This document shows positions 43,072-52,192 of a stretch of DNA of 64,000 bases, piece after piece; position 1 is the stretch's first letter, and each line of letters opens with the position of its first letter. The position numbers and the translations under genes were made by a program. The notes under the pieces are model-generated. The model saw only the letters and a program-made list of their open reading frames with translations, searched no databases and was not told where the DNA came from. Origin of the DNA: Comamonadaceae bacterium (GTDB lineage Bacteria > Pseudomonadota > Gammaproteobacteria > Burkholderiales > Burkholderiaceae_C); contig CANFLX010000005.1 in NCBI GenBank assembly GCA_947447985.1, forward strand, positions 1-64,000, read 5' to 3'.

Positions 43072-43887
43072 ATGGCATCGTTTGGTAAAAGCCTCGTACT
43101 GCGGAGCGTTTTACTCGGCGCTTTGGCCGGGGGCCTTCCAGTGGCCAATGCCACAACCGCGCAGTGCAACAAGCCGCTGTACCTGACCTTTGACACCGGC
43201 CACATGGAGGTGGCACCGCTGATTGCCGAGGTCTTGGCCCGTCAACAGGTGAAAGTCACTTTTTTTGCTGCCAACGAGCCCACCAAAACCGGTGACGGCA
43301 GCCTGGGGGAACACTGGGCCCCGTGGTGGAAAGACCGGGCCCAGGAGGGGCATGCCTTTGCCTCCCACACCTTTGACCACATGTACTGGCGCGCCGATCT
43401 GGCCAAGGGCAGCGCAGCCCAATTCCGCATGCAGCCTACGGCCGGCCCGTCATCGGGCAAGGTGATGGCGCTTTCGGCTGCCCAGTATTGCGAGCAAATC
43501 AAACGGTCCGGGGACCGCCTGCAGGGGATCACCCAGCAAGCGCCCTTGCCCTTGTTTCGTGCGCCGGGCGGAAAAACCTCCGCGACCTTGCTGGCCAGCG
43601 CGCGGTCCTGTGGATACGCCCACGTCGGCTGGGCCGATGCCGGGTTTATGGGTGATGAATTGCCCAGCGACAAATTCCCCAACGAGGTTTTGTTAAAAAA
43701 GGCCTTGCGCGATTTGCGCAGCGGCGACATCGTAATGGCGCATCTGGGTATCTGGTCGCGCAAAGACCCCTGGGCGCCCGCGGTGTTGGAGCCCTTGATT
43801 GTGGGCTTGAAAGCCCAAGGTTTCTGCTTCGAGACATTGCGCACCCACCCGGCCTACCAGGCCTGGATTGCCCAGCACACGCATTGA
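43072..43887 (+). CDS. Polysaccharide deacetylase (NodB-type), secreted
   Basis: 271 residues. The signal peptide ends near ANATTAQ. The NodB motifs are LTFDTGHM (Asp41), SHTFDHMYW (His99 and His103 as metal ligands) and FRAPGGK (Arg163). The second aspartate of the usual TFDDG motif is replaced by Thr42, followed by His44, which may change metal coordination. Probably removes acetyl groups from a cell-surface or extracellular polysaccharide; substrate unknown. Nine bases before the next gene. Confidence 0.82.
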   Translation: MASFGKSLVLRSVLLGALAGGLPVANATTAQCNKPLYLTFDTGHMEVAPLIAEVLARQQVKVTFFAANEPTKTGDGSLGEHWAPWWKDRAQEGHAFASHTFDHMYWRADLAKGSAAQFRMQPTAGPSSGKVMALSAAQYCEQIKRSGDRLQGITQQAPLPLFRAPGGKTSATLLASARSCGYAHVGWADAGFMGDELPSDKFPNEVLLKKALRDLRSGDIVMAHLGIWSRKDPWAPAVLEPLIVGLKAQGFCFETLRTHPAYQAWIAQHTH

Positions 43888-43896
43888 CGCAGTGCC

Positions 43897-44865
43897 ATGG
43901 ACACCTTGATCGACCTCTTTGCCCATGCCCAAGGCTGGCTGTTTCAGACAGCGGTGCAGCCGCTGCTCTTTGGCCTGGGGCTGGCCGGTTTTTTGGAAGA
44001 CGGCTACGAGGGAACCGGCTGGTTTTTGGTCGGTTTGTTGCAATTGGTGGTGATTCTTTGCGTGATCGGGCCGCTAGAGCGCTGGCGTCCCGTGGAGCCG
44101 GTGACCGACCGCGCCACGGTGCGCACTGACGTTCTCTACACGCTGATTCATCGCCTTGGGCTGTTCCGTATGGTGATCTTTTTCACGCTGGCGCCTTGGG
44201 TGGACAGTGCCATTGGCCTCTTGCGTTCGCACGGTTTTGCGACCTTGCAACTCGACGATTTGTGGCCGGGCCTGACAGACCAGCCCTGGGTCAGCGTGGT
44301 GACGTATTTGCTTGTGTTCGACTTTTTGAACTACTGGTTCCACCGCGCACAGCACCAATGGGAGTGGTGGTGGCAGCTCCACGCCTTGCACCATGCCCAG
44401 CGCCAAATGACCAAATGGAGCGACAACCGCAACCACCTGCTGGACGACCTCATCAAAGATGTGTTTTTCGCCCTGGTGGCCCTGGCCATTGGTGTGGCGC
44501 CCGGGCAGTTTGTGGCGATCGTGGCCTTCACCCGGCTCAGTGAGAGTTTTCAGCATGCCAATGTGCGCCTGTGGTTTGGTGCAGTGGGCGAACGGCTGTG
44601 GGTCAGTCCGCGCTTTCACCGCTTGCACCACAGCATTGGTATCGGGCACGAGACAGAACAAAAATCTACGGGCACCACCGTGCTGGGCGGGCACAACTTC
44701 GGCGTGTTGCTGCCCTGGTGGGACATGCTGTTTGGCACCGCAGACTTCAGCCACCGCTTCGACGCCACGGGCGTGCGCCAGCAGGTGGAGGAGGGCGTGG
44801 ATTACGGTCGCGGGTTTTGGTCGCAGCAATGGCTGGGGCTGCGGCGTTTGTGGCAACGGCCATGA
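43897..44865 (+). CDS. Sterol desaturase / fatty acid hydroxylase superfamily protein
   Basis: 322 residues, integral membrane. The histidine boxes of the superfamily are HRAQH (about 149), LHALHHAQ (about 165) and RFHRLHHS (about 244), which bind a di-iron centre; DNRNH and PWWDMLFGT are also family blocks. It would hydroxylate or desaturate a membrane lipid at the inner membrane. Overlaps the EI24 gene start by four bases. Confidence 0.88.
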   Translation: MDTLIDLFAHAQGWLFQTAVQPLLFGLGLAGFLEDGYEGTGWFLVGLLQLVVILCVIGPLERWRPVEPVTDRATVRTDVLYTLIHRLGLFRMVIFFTLAPWVDSAIGLLRSHGFATLQLDDLWPGLTDQPWVSVVTYLLVFDFLNYWFHRAQHQWEWWWQLHALHHAQRQMTKWSDNRNHLLDDLIKDVFFALVALAIGVAPGQFVAIVAFTRLSESFQHANVRLWFGAVGERLWVSPRFHRLHHSIGIGHETEQKSTGTTVLGGHNFGVLLPWWDMLFGTADFSHRFDATGVRQQVEEGVDYGRGFWSQQWLGLRRLWQRP

Positions 44866-45704
44866 GCCGCATGGTCTCCTCGTTCTGGCGGGCAGGCGCT
44901 TACTGCCTGCACCCCCGGGTCATTGCGCTCTCCTTGCTACCTGTCTTGCTGCTCATGGCCGCCAGCGCGGCGGGCGCCTATTTTTTTTGGGCAACTGCGG
45001 TGTCTGCCTTGGAGCTGTTTTTGGAGTCCACCGTGGTGATCCAAACGGTGCAGGCCTGGCTCCATGCGGTCGGCATGCACGGCGCCACCCGCATGGTGTC
45101 TCCCTTGATTTTGATTGTTGCGCTGACCCCCGTTTTGGTGATTGCCACCTTGCTCGCAGTATCTATCCTCATGACGCCCGCCCTTGTTCGACTGGTTGCG
45201 CAGCGGCGCTTTGCGCACCTCGTTCAGCGCACGGGTGCGTCCTTCAGCGCGAGCCTGCTTTGGGCGCTGGGCTCCAGCCTCTGGGCCTTGCTGGCGACGG
45301 TCGTGACGTCCCCGATGTGGATTGTTCCGCCCTTGGTGTTGGTTTTGCCACCGTTGATTTGGGGCTGGCTGACCGGCCGCATCATGGCCTTTGATGCATT
45401 GGCCACGCACGCTGACAGCACGGAGCGGCGTGCGGTGCTCGAAGAGAACCGCATCGCCTTGCTTGGCATGGGCATGGTGGTCGGCATGCTGAGCGTGACG
45501 CCGAGCTTGCTGTGGACCCTGGGGCTGATGGCCATCGCGATGGCACCCTTGCTGGTTCCCTTGTCGGTGTGGCTTTACACCTTGATTTTTGTTTTTTCCT
45601 CTCTGTGGTTCGCTCATTTCTGTCTGGATGCGCTGCAGGACCTGCGCCGCCTGCAGCCGACTGCACACGCCGCTTCCCCAGAGCTACTTGATACACCGCT
45701 ATGA
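44862..45704 (+). CDS. EI24-domain inner-membrane protein (CysZ-like)
   Basis: 280 residues from the ATG at 44862. Several long hydrophobic helices. WRAGAYCLHPRVIALSLLPV at the start and RTGASFSASLLWALGSSLWALL in the middle are the usual EI24 layout, with the conserved WLTGRIMAFDALATHAD. Family members include the sulfate channel CysZ; the length and start here are typical of the Burkholderiales subgroup with no known cargo. ATGA overlaps on both sides join it to the hydroxylase and the CinA-like gene. Confidence 0.75.
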   Translation: MSRMVSSFWRAGAYCLHPRVIALSLLPVLLLMAASAAGAYFFWATAVSALELFLESTVVIQTVQAWLHAVGMHGATRMVSPLILIVALTPVLVIATLLAVSILMTPALVRLVAQRRFAHLVQRTGASFSASLLWALGSSLWALLATVVTSPMWIVPPLVLVLPPLIWGWLTGRIMAFDALATHADSTERRAVLEENRIALLGMGMVVGMLSVTPSLLWTLGLMAIAMAPLLVPLSVWLYTLIFVFSSLWFAHFCLDALQDLRRLQPTAHAASPELLDTPL

Positions 45705-46516
45705 ATATCGGACTCATCATCATTGGCGACGAAATCCTCTCCGGAAAACGCGCAGACAAGCACCTGGCCCAAGCCATTCGCATTCTGGGCGAACGGGGGC
45801 TGCAAGTCGCTTATGCGCACTATGTGGGTGATGACCCGGACCGCATCACAGCCACGCTCGCGACGGCATTTGCCAGCGGCGACCTTGTTTTTTCCTTTGG
45901 CGGTATCGGTGCGACGCCCGACGACCACACGCGCCAGTGCGCGGCGCGGGCGCTGGGTTGCGAGATGGCGCTGCACCCTCAGGCCCGCGACCTGATTTAC
46001 GAGCGCATGCAAGACATTGCCCGTGAGAACGGCCAAGCCTATGAGCCTGATCGCGAGGACAACCGGCATCGATTGCAAATGGGTGTGTTTCCCGTGGGTG
46101 CCAGCATCATTCCCAATCCCTACAACAAGATTGCAGGATTCAGTTGCCAGGGCCGCGCAGGCGGGGCCGTGCATTTCGTACCCGGATTTCCAGTCATGGC
46201 CTGGCCGATGGTGGAGTGGGTGCTGGACACCCACTACCGCGACTTTTTCCGCAGTGGCGATCGCCTGGAGAAGTCGGTGATCGTGATGGGCGCGATGGAA
46301 GCCACGCTTACCCCCCTGATGGTCGAGGTTGAGGCCAGTCATGCCGTCAAGGTATTCAGCCTGCCCAGTGTGGACCATCCGGAGTACGGTCGCCACATCG
46401 AACTGGGCGTCAAAGGCGAGGCTGCCGCGGTGGAGGCGGCGTTTGCAGACCTGTTGAAAGGGTTGGTGCGCTTCGGCTGTACCCTGGGCCCTGAATTGGT
46501 GCGAAAAAGCGCATAG
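45701..46516 (+). CDS. CinA-like / MoCF-domain molybdopterin-binding-type protein
   Basis: 271 residues. GLIIIGDEILSGKRADKHLA at the start and the GGIGATPDDHT motif (about 67-77) match the MoaB/Mog fold of competence/damage-inducible CinA N-terminal domains. The C-terminal amidohydrolase domain of true CinA is absent, so this is the short form. Such short forms are often nucleotide-binding proteins of unclear task. Last gene of the coupled run before glnA. Confidence 0.8.
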   Translation: MNIGLIIIGDEILSGKRADKHLAQAIRILGERGLQVAYAHYVGDDPDRITATLATAFASGDLVFSFGGIGATPDDHTRQCAARALGCEMALHPQARDLIYERMQDIARENGQAYEPDREDNRHRLQMGVFPVGASIIPNPYNKIAGFSCQGRAGGAVHFVPGFPVMAWPMVEWVLDTHYRDFFRSGDRLEKSVIVMGAMEATLTPLMVEVEASHAVKVFSLPSVDHPEYGRHIELGVKGEAAAVEAAFADLLKGLVRFGCTLGPELVRKSA

Positions 46517-46536
46517 CAAATTTACACCCTCTTGGA

Positions 46537-46553
46537 TGCACCATAAATGTGCA
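46537..46553 (+). promoter_or_regulatory. NtrC-type enhancer site upstream of glnA
   Basis: TGCACC-ATAAA-TGTGCA, 17 bp, one base off the TGCACC-N5-GGTGCA consensus, about 116-132 bp upstream of the sigma-54 -24 element, which is a usual enhancer distance. A weaker second half-matching palindrome (TGCGCCAAATGGCG) is at 46591-46604. Confidence 0.75.
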
Positions 46554-46667
46554 TTTGTGACGAACTGCTAGCACCAGGACACCACGTTTCTGCGCCAAAT
46601 GGCGAAAAGTGCGCCGACTCAGGGCAAAATGGGGGTGGAGTGGGCAAATCCTTGCGTTTGCTGTTTT

Positions 46668-46683
46668 TGGCACAAAAACTGCA
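46668..46683 (+). promoter_or_regulatory. Sigma-54 promoter of glnA
   Basis: TGGCAC-N6-TGCA with the invariant GG (46669-46670) and GC (46681-46682) exactly 10 bp apart, as sigma-54 needs. It lies 48 bp before the glnA ATG. Together with the NtrC site and the ntrBC genes downstream it makes nitrogen control of glnA very likely. Confidence 0.85.
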
Positions 46684-46730
46684 AGTCATTTGACGCAACA
46701 TTTTTTACAACCGTGCAACAGGAGTATTTG

Positions 46731-48146
46731 ATGGCCAAGACCGTCGCAGATGTGATGAAGATGGTGAAAGAGAACGATGTCAAGTTCGTTGACTTCCGTT
46801 TCACCGACACCCGTGGTAAAGAGCAGCACGTGAGCGTGCCGATTTCTCATTTTGACGAAGACAAGTTCACCTCGGGACATGCGTTTGACGGTTCGTCGAT
46901 CGCTGGATGGAAGGGCATCGAAGCCTCGGACATGCAACTCATGCCCGACCCCAACACCGCCAACATCGACCCCTTCTTCGAAGAAACCACCCTGTTTTTG
47001 AGCTGCGACGTGGTCGAGCCCAGCGACGGCAAGGCCTATGACCGCGATCCGCGCTCGATCGCTAAGCGCGCGGAGGCCTACCTGAAGGCCTCCGGCATCG
47101 GCGACACCGCCTTCTTCGGCCCCGAGCCAGAATTCTTCATCTTTGATGACGTGCGTTGGAATACCGATATGTCCGGCACCTTCTTCAAGATCGACGAAGC
47201 GGAAGCGCCCTGGAATTCCGGCACCAAGATGGACGGCGGCAACAAAGGCCACCGCCCCACCGTCAAAGGCGGCTACTTCCCCGTGCCACCGGTTGACAGC
47301 ACGCAAGACATGCGCGCTGAAATGTCCCTGATTTTGGAATCCTTGGGCGTGCCCGTCGAAGTGTTCCACCACGAAGTGGCAGGCGCTGGTCAAAACGAAA
47401 TCGGCACCAAATTCAGCACCCTGGTGCAACGCGCCGACTGGACCCAGATCCTGAAGTACGTGGTGCAAAACGTGGCCCATTCCTACGGAAAAACCGCCAC
47501 TTTCATGCCCAAGCCTGTCGTTGGCGACAACGGCTCCGGCATGCACGTGCACCAGTCCATCTGGAAAGACGGCAAAAACCTGTTCGCTGGCGACGGCTAT
47601 GCAGGCTTGTCTGATTTCGCCCTGTACTACATCGGCGGCATCATCAAGCACGCACGTGCCCTGAACGCGATCACCAACCCTGGCACCAACAGCTACAAGC
47701 GTCTGGTTCCTGGCTACGAAGCACCCGTGAAATTGGCGTACTCGTCGCGCAATCGCTCGGCATCGATCCGCATTCCGTTTGTGGCAAACCCCAAAGGTCG
47801 CCGCATCGAAGCGCGTTTCCCCGATCCATTGATGAACCCCTACCTGGGCTTCTCGGCGCTGATGATGGCTGGCTTGGACGGTGTGGAAAACAAAATCCAC
47901 CCCGGCGAGGCAGCCACCAAAGACCTGTACCACCTGCCGCCCGAAGAGGACGCATTGGTGCCAACCGTCTGCCACAGCCTGGACCAGGCGCTCGACTGCC
48001 TGAACGCAGACCGCGCCTTCCTGACCAAGGGCGGCGTGTTCACCGACAGCATGATCGACGCTTACATTGAACTCAAAATGGGTGAAGTGACACGCCTGCG
48101 CATGTCGACCCATCCGATCGAGTTTGACATGTACTACTCTCTGTAA
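46731..48146 (+). CDS. glnA: Glutamine synthetase, type I
   Basis: 471 residues from the ATG at 46731; upstream in-frame codons lie in the promoter. Motifs: [16 protein letters not shown] (substrate/latch), [12 protein letters not shown], the glutamate metal site and catalytic loop [35 protein letters not shown] and the adenylylation region with Tyr in [13 protein letters not shown] sequence (DLYHLPPEE). GlnE modifies that tyrosine to switch activity. It condenses ammonia and glutamate. Sigma-54/NtrC control and a terminator after it. Confidence 0.96.
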   Translation: MAKTVADVMKMVKENDVKFVDFRFTDTRGKEQHVSVPISHFDEDKFTSGHAFDGSSIAGWKGIEASDMQLMPDPNTANIDPFFEETTLFLSCDVVEPSDGKAYDRDPRSIAKRAEAYLKASGIGDTAFFGPEPEFFIFDDVRWNTDMSGTFFKIDEAEAPWNSGTKMDGGNKGHRPTVKGGYFPVPPVDSTQDMRAEMSLILESLGVPVEVFHHEVAGAGQNEIGTKFSTLVQRADWTQILKYVVQNVAHSYGKTATFMPKPVVGDNGSGMHVHQSIWKDGKNLFAGDGYAGLSDFALYYIGGIIKHARALNAITNPGTNSYKRLVPGYEAPVKLAYSSRNRSASIRIPFVANPKGRRIEARFPDPLMNPYLGFSALMMAGLDGVENKIHPGEAATKDLYHLPPEEDALVPTVCHSLDQALDCLNADRAFLTKGGVFTDSMIDAYIELKMGEVTRLRMSTHPIEFDMYYSL

Positions 48147-48223
48147 CAGAGAGGCGATATGGGGGCCTTTGAGACCCGATGGCATTGCGCCTCAGGTAGC
48201 ATCGGCTCACATTGAGCGTAAGT

Positions 48224-48250
48224 AAAAAGACGGCTCAGGCCGTCTTTTTT
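48224..48250 (+). terminator. Rho-independent terminator after glnA
   Basis: Stem AAAAAGACGGC (48224-48234) with GCCGTCTTTTT (48239-48249), loop TCAG, ending in T residues. It separates glnA from the ntrBC side. Confidence 0.85.
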
Positions 48251-48269
48251 CATTTCCGAAGGGCTTCCC

Positions 48270-48737
48270 ATGCTGCGACTGTTTTTTGTGCTGATTTCCC
48301 TGGCCCTGGTTGCGGCGGGCGCAGTCCAGGCACAGGACAAAATTTACCGCTGCGGCAGTGAGTACACCAACACACCTCCCCAGGACAGTGCGGTCAAATG
48401 CGTCGTCATCGGCCCGTCCAGTGTCACGGTGGTGCCCGCGGTCAAAGCGGCCCCGCAAAGCACGGGGCCCGTGCCCCGTTCTGAGACGCAACGCAGCAAG
48501 GATGCGGATGCACGGTTCATCCTGGAAGCTGAGTTACGCAAAGCCCAGGCGCGTCAGGCCGAGCTGCTCAAGGAATACAACAATGGCGAGCCCGAAAAGG
48601 CAGGGTCAGAGACCCGCAATTTTCAAAAATACGCCGATCGCGTGGCCGAGATGAAGTCCAACATTCAACGCAATGACGCCGACATTGCCAGTCTTCAACG
48701 TGAAATCGCACGAATTTCCGGCCCCTCAGGACGCTAG
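48270..48737 (+). CDS. Secreted DUF4124-like protein with coiled-coil tail
   Basis: 155 residues. The signal peptide ends near AVQAQDK. KIYRCGSEYTNTPPQD resembles the DUF4124 start (K-x-Y-x-C). The C-terminal half is helical and charged (ELRKAQARQAELLKEYNNGE) and likely forms a coiled coil. Periplasmic, function unknown. It lies between glnA and ntrB, 7 bp before the latter, so it is probably co-transcribed with ntrB. Confidence 0.6.
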   Translation: MLRLFFVLISLALVAAGAVQAQDKIYRCGSEYTNTPPQDSAVKCVVIGPSSVTVVPAVKAAPQSTGPVPRSETQRSKDADARFILEAELRKAQARQAELLKEYNNGEPEKAGSETRNFQKYADRVAEMKSNIQRNDADIASLQREIARISGPSGR

Positions 48738-48744
48738 CATCGCC

Positions 48745-49803
48745 ATGAATCCTGGACTTCGGTTTCAACCCTTTGACCTGCTCGCCAGCCTGATTGCGGT
48801 GGTTCGTTCAGACACTGTTGTGGTGTTTTCGAACGCGGCCTTGGAAGACAGTCTGGGTATTTCGCGCCGCGCCATTGTGGGTGCACCTTTGAGCGATGTC
48901 TTCAACGATGCCAGTGCCTTGCGCGAAGCGATTGCGGGCGCCCACCGCAACGCTTTTGCCGCCATGCGTTACGACGCGTATTTGCGGCGCGTCGGGCTGG
49001 AATCTTTGCCGGTTCATGTCATCGTCACCGACGCCGAGGACGGTCTTCACTTTGTGGTGGAACTGGTGCCGCTGGAGCAACAAACCCGCCAGGAGCGCGA
49101 AGAGCGCGTGGCAGAGCGGGCGCAGGCCAACAAAGAGTTGATCCGCAATCTGGCCCACGAGATCAAAAATCCCCTTGGCGGCATTCGGGGTGCGGCGCAA
49201 TTGCTGGAGATGGAAATGGATTCCAGCGAGTTGATCGAATACACCCAGGTGATCATTCGCGAAGCCGATCGCCTGCAGACCTTGGTCGATCGATTACTGG
49301 CCCCGCACCGCCGTCCGCACGTGGTGGGTGACGTCAATATCCATGAAGTGTGCGAACGCGTGCGTTCCCTGATTCTTGCGGAGTTCCCCAAAGGACTGCG
49401 CGTCGTTCGGGACTACGATATTTCCATCCCCGAGTTCCGCGGCGACCGCGAGCAACTGATTCAAACCGTGCTGAACCTCGCGCACAACGCCTGCCAAGCC
49501 TTGTCCGAGCGGATTGCGCAGGGTGACGCCAATCTCACGTTTTGCACCCGGGTTGCAAGGCAAATCACTTTTGGCAAAACCCGCTATCGGTTGGCACTGG
49601 AATTGCATGTGATAGACAACGGGCCTGGCGTGCCAGACTCGATCAAAGAACGCATCTTCTATCCCCTGGTATCAGGGCGCGATGGTGGTTCCGGCTTAGG
49701 GCTAACGCTTGCACAAACCTTTGTGCAGCAGCACCAGGGTCAGATCGAAGTCGACAGCGTGCCAGGACGCACGGATTTCAAAATATTAATTCCGCTCCCT
49801 TAG
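48745..49803 (+). CDS. ntrB: Nitrogen regulation histidine kinase NtrB
   Basis: 352 residues from the ATG at 48745. A PAS sensor (about 5-115) is followed by the H box with phosphorylated His138 in NLAHEIKNPLGG, the N box (LNLAHNACQAL) and the G1/G2 ATP lid VIDNGPGVPD and GGSGLGLTLAQ. It phosphorylates or dephosphorylates NtrC according to the PII protein. Cytoplasmic; no membrane segment, as expected for NtrB. Confidence 0.94.
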   Translation: MNPGLRFQPFDLLASLIAVVRSDTVVVFSNAALEDSLGISRRAIVGAPLSDVFNDASALREAIAGAHRNAFAAMRYDAYLRRVGLESLPVHVIVTDAEDGLHFVVELVPLEQQTRQEREERVAERAQANKELIRNLAHEIKNPLGGIRGAAQLLEMEMDSSELIEYTQVIIREADRLQTLVDRLLAPHRRPHVVGDVNIHEVCERVRSLILAEFPKGLRVVRDYDISIPEFRGDREQLIQTVLNLAHNACQALSERIAQGDANLTFCTRVARQITFGKTRYRLALELHVIDNGPGVPDSIKERIFYPLVSGRDGGSGLGLTLAQTFVQQHQGQIEVDSVPGRTDFKILIPLP

Positions 49804-49826
49804 TCGACCCCTCAAGAAAGCAAGAC

Positions 49827-51416
49827 ATGAAACCGATTTGGATCGTAGACGATGACCAGTCCATACGGTTTGTCCTAGAGAAAGCCTTGTTGCGCGAGCA
49901 TTTGCCCACGCGCAGCTTTTCCAATCCGCGCGATGTGCTGGCGGCTTTAGAAGACGCCAGTGACGAGGATTCGCCTCAAATTCTGGTGAGTGACATCCGC
50001 ATGCCCGGCGGCTCGGGTCTTGATTTGCTTGAAAAAGTCAAGGCCCGCCACCCTGGGCTTCCCGTCATCATCATGACCGCGTTCTCGGATTTGGACAGCG
50101 CTGTGAGTGCGTTTCAAGGCGGCGCCTTTGAATACCTGCCCAAACCCTTTGATTTGCCCAAAGCCGTCGAACTGATTCGCCGTGCGGTGCAAGAAAGCCA
50201 GCGCGAAGAATTTGCGGAAGAGCGCATGAGCGATACCCCCGAGATGCTCGGCCAGGCACCCGCCATGCAAGACGTGTTTCGCGCCATTGGTCGCTTGAGC
50301 CAAAGCAACGTCACCGTGATGATTACCGGTGAATCCGGTTCGGGCAAAGAGTTGGTAGCGCGCGCGCTGCACAAGCATTCGCCACGCGCCAGCGGCCCCT
50401 TTGTCGCCATCAACACCGCCGCGATTCCCAAAGACTTGCTGGAGAGCGAACTGTTTGGCCACGAGCGTGGTGCCTTCACCGGGGCGCAGGCGCAGCGGCG
50501 CGGCCGTTTCGAGCAGGCCGACGAAGGAACTTTGTTCCTCGATGAAATCGGCGACATGCCTTTCGAGCTGCAAACCCGGCTTTTGCGGGTGCTCAGCGAC
50601 GGTCATTTCTACCGCGTCGGCGGCCACAGCGCGGTCAAGTCGAATGTGCGCGTCATTGCTGCAACCCACCAGGACCTGGAGCAGCGGGTCAAAGAGGGGG
50701 CATTCCGCGAAGATCTGTACCACCGGCTCAACGTGATTCGTTTGCGCCTGCCGGCCCTGCGTGAGCGGCGTGAAGATATTCCTATGCTCACGCGGCACTT
50801 TTTGCAACACAGCGCCAAGCAGCTGGGGGTGGAGCCCAAGCGCATCGCAGACAGCGCCGTGGCAGCGTTGGAAAATTTTGCGTTCCCGGGCAATGTGCGC
50901 CAATTGGAAAACGTCTGCCATTGGCTCACGGTGATGGCGCCAGCGCAGGTGATTGAACCCAAGGACTTGCCGCCCGAGATCGGTGTTGCGCGCACCGGGT
51001 TGGTTCCAGCCAGCACCAGCGAAAGCAGCCCGCCCGTGAACTCACTTTCCTCTGCGCTCCTGCAAGCGCCGCTGGAGACTTCGTTCGCACCCGCTCCAAC
51101 ATCGGACAGAGCAGACCAGGCGATGCCGGATCGGGCCCCGGCCGTGGCAGGTGTTCCCACAGCCCAGGGGGCGGGCCACGTCGACTGGGAGCAAGAACTT
51201 GAAAGCGAAGCCCTCGCACTCTTGCGCAGCGGCCAAGCCGACGTGTGGGATCTGCTGTCGCGCAGGTTTGAGGCGCGCTTGATTCAAGCGGCGCTGACCG
51301 ACACCCGCGGCCGTCGCATTGAAGCTGCCCAGAAGCTGGGCATAGGCCGCAACACCATCACCCGCAAAATCCAGGAATTGGGATTGGAGCGGGACCACCC
51401 CTCTGCACAGGACTAA
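49827..51416 (+). CDS. ntrC: Nitrogen regulation response regulator NtrC
   Basis: 529 residues from the ATG at 49827. Receiver domain 1-120 (Asp56 in LVSDIRMPGGS), AAA+ sigma-54 activation domain with Walker A GESGSGKE (168-175) and GAFTGA (215-220, the loop that touches sigma-54), and a Fis-type helix-turn-helix (AAQKLGIGRNTITRKIQELG). The linker before the HTH (about 395-460) is long and low-complexity, rich in P, A and S. Expected to bind the site before glnA. Its stop overlaps the convergent xthA stop by four bases. Confidence 0.94.
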   Translation: MKPIWIVDDDQSIRFVLEKALLREHLPTRSFSNPRDVLAALEDASDEDSPQILVSDIRMPGGSGLDLLEKVKARHPGLPVIIMTAFSDLDSAVSAFQGGAFEYLPKPFDLPKAVELIRRAVQESQREEFAEERMSDTPEMLGQAPAMQDVFRAIGRLSQSNVTVMITGESGSGKELVARALHKHSPRASGPFVAINTAAIPKDLLESELFGHERGAFTGAQAQRRGRFEQADEGTLFLDEIGDMPFELQTRLLRVLSDGHFYRVGGHSAVKSNVRVIAATHQDLEQRVKEGAFREDLYHRLNVIRLRLPALRERREDIPMLTRHFLQHSAKQLGVEPKRIADSAVAALENFAFPGNVRQLENVCHWLTVMAPAQVIEPKDLPPEIGVARTGLVPASTSESSPPVNSLSSALLQAPLETSFAPAPTSDRADQAMPDRAPAVAGVPTAQGAGHVDWEQELESEALALLRSGQADVWDLLSRRFEARLIQAALTDTRGRRIEAAQKLGIGRNTITRKIQELGLERDHPSAQD

Positions 51417-52192
51417 GGCGCAGCAGCCAGATCCAGGTCCACCACAACGGGGGCGTGGTCGCTGGGGCGCTCGTTTTTGCGCGGTGCTTTGTCGATCACG
51501 CAGCTGCGCGCCAAGGGCTTGAGTGCGTTGCTGATCAGCACATGGTCAATGCGCAGGCCGCGGTTGCGCCTGAAGGCAAAGTCGCGGTAGTCCCACCAGC
51601 TGTAGCTTTTCGGCTCCTGGGCAAACAGGCGATAGCTGTCGTGCAAGCCCAGCGCAATGAGGGCGCGCAAGTGGTAGCGCTCTTCTTCGGTGCAGTGAAT
51701 CTGGTCGCGCATGCCCTGCGGATCCCACACATCGTCGTCATCGAAGGTGATGTTGTAGTCGCCCATCAACACCAACTGCGGGTGTTGCTCCAGCTCTTGC
51801 TTGAGCCAGGTGCGCAGGCCCTTGAGCCATTCCATTTTGTATTCAAACTTGTCGGTGCCCGGCGCTTGGCCGTTGGGAAAATAGGCGCCAACAACCCGCG
51901 TGCCCGCGACGGTGGCGCAAATCACGCGGGCCATGTCGTCGGCGAAACCGGGAATGTTTTTCACCACATCGGTGGCAGGTGTACGGCTCAACAGTGCCAC
52001 GCCGTTGTAGGTCTTTTGTCCAAACCAATGCGCGTGGTAGCCGGCCGCTTGGAAGGCCTCCGCGGGAAACTTGTCGTCCGTCATCTTGGTCTCTTGCAAG
52101 ACCAAAACCTCGACCGGGTTGGCCTGCAACCAGTCGAGCACTTGCGGCAGACGCACGGTGAGCGAATTGACGTTCCAGGTGGCAAATTTCAT
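51413..52192 (-). CDS. xthA: Exodeoxyribonuclease III
   Basis: 259 residues from the ATG at 52192. Motifs: FATWNVNSLTVRL, LQETKMTDDKFP with the metal glutamate, GDYNITFDDDDV, and the end RIDHVLISNAL plus SDHAPVVVDL with the catalytic histidine. AP endonuclease and 3' exonuclease of base excision repair. Coupled to folA by an ATGA overlap. The longer upstream frame overlaps folA and was not used. Confidence 0.93.
   Translation of the reverse strand: MKFATWNVNSLTVRLPQVLDWLQANPVEVLVLQETKMTDDKFPAEAFQAAGYHAHWFGQKTYNGVALLSRTPATDVVKNIPGFADDMARVICATVAGTRVVGAYFPNGQAPGTDKFEYKMEWLKGLRTWLKQELEQHPQLVLMGDYNITFDDDDVWDPQGMRDQIHCTEEERYHLRALIALGLHDSYRLFAQEPKSYSWWDYRDFAFRRNRGLRIDHVLISNALKPLARSCVIDKAPRKNERPSDHAPVVVDLDLAAAP

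Noticed and set aside
46686..48185. Long frame on minus opposite glnA
   Set aside because: Antisense of an unambiguous glutamine synthetase.
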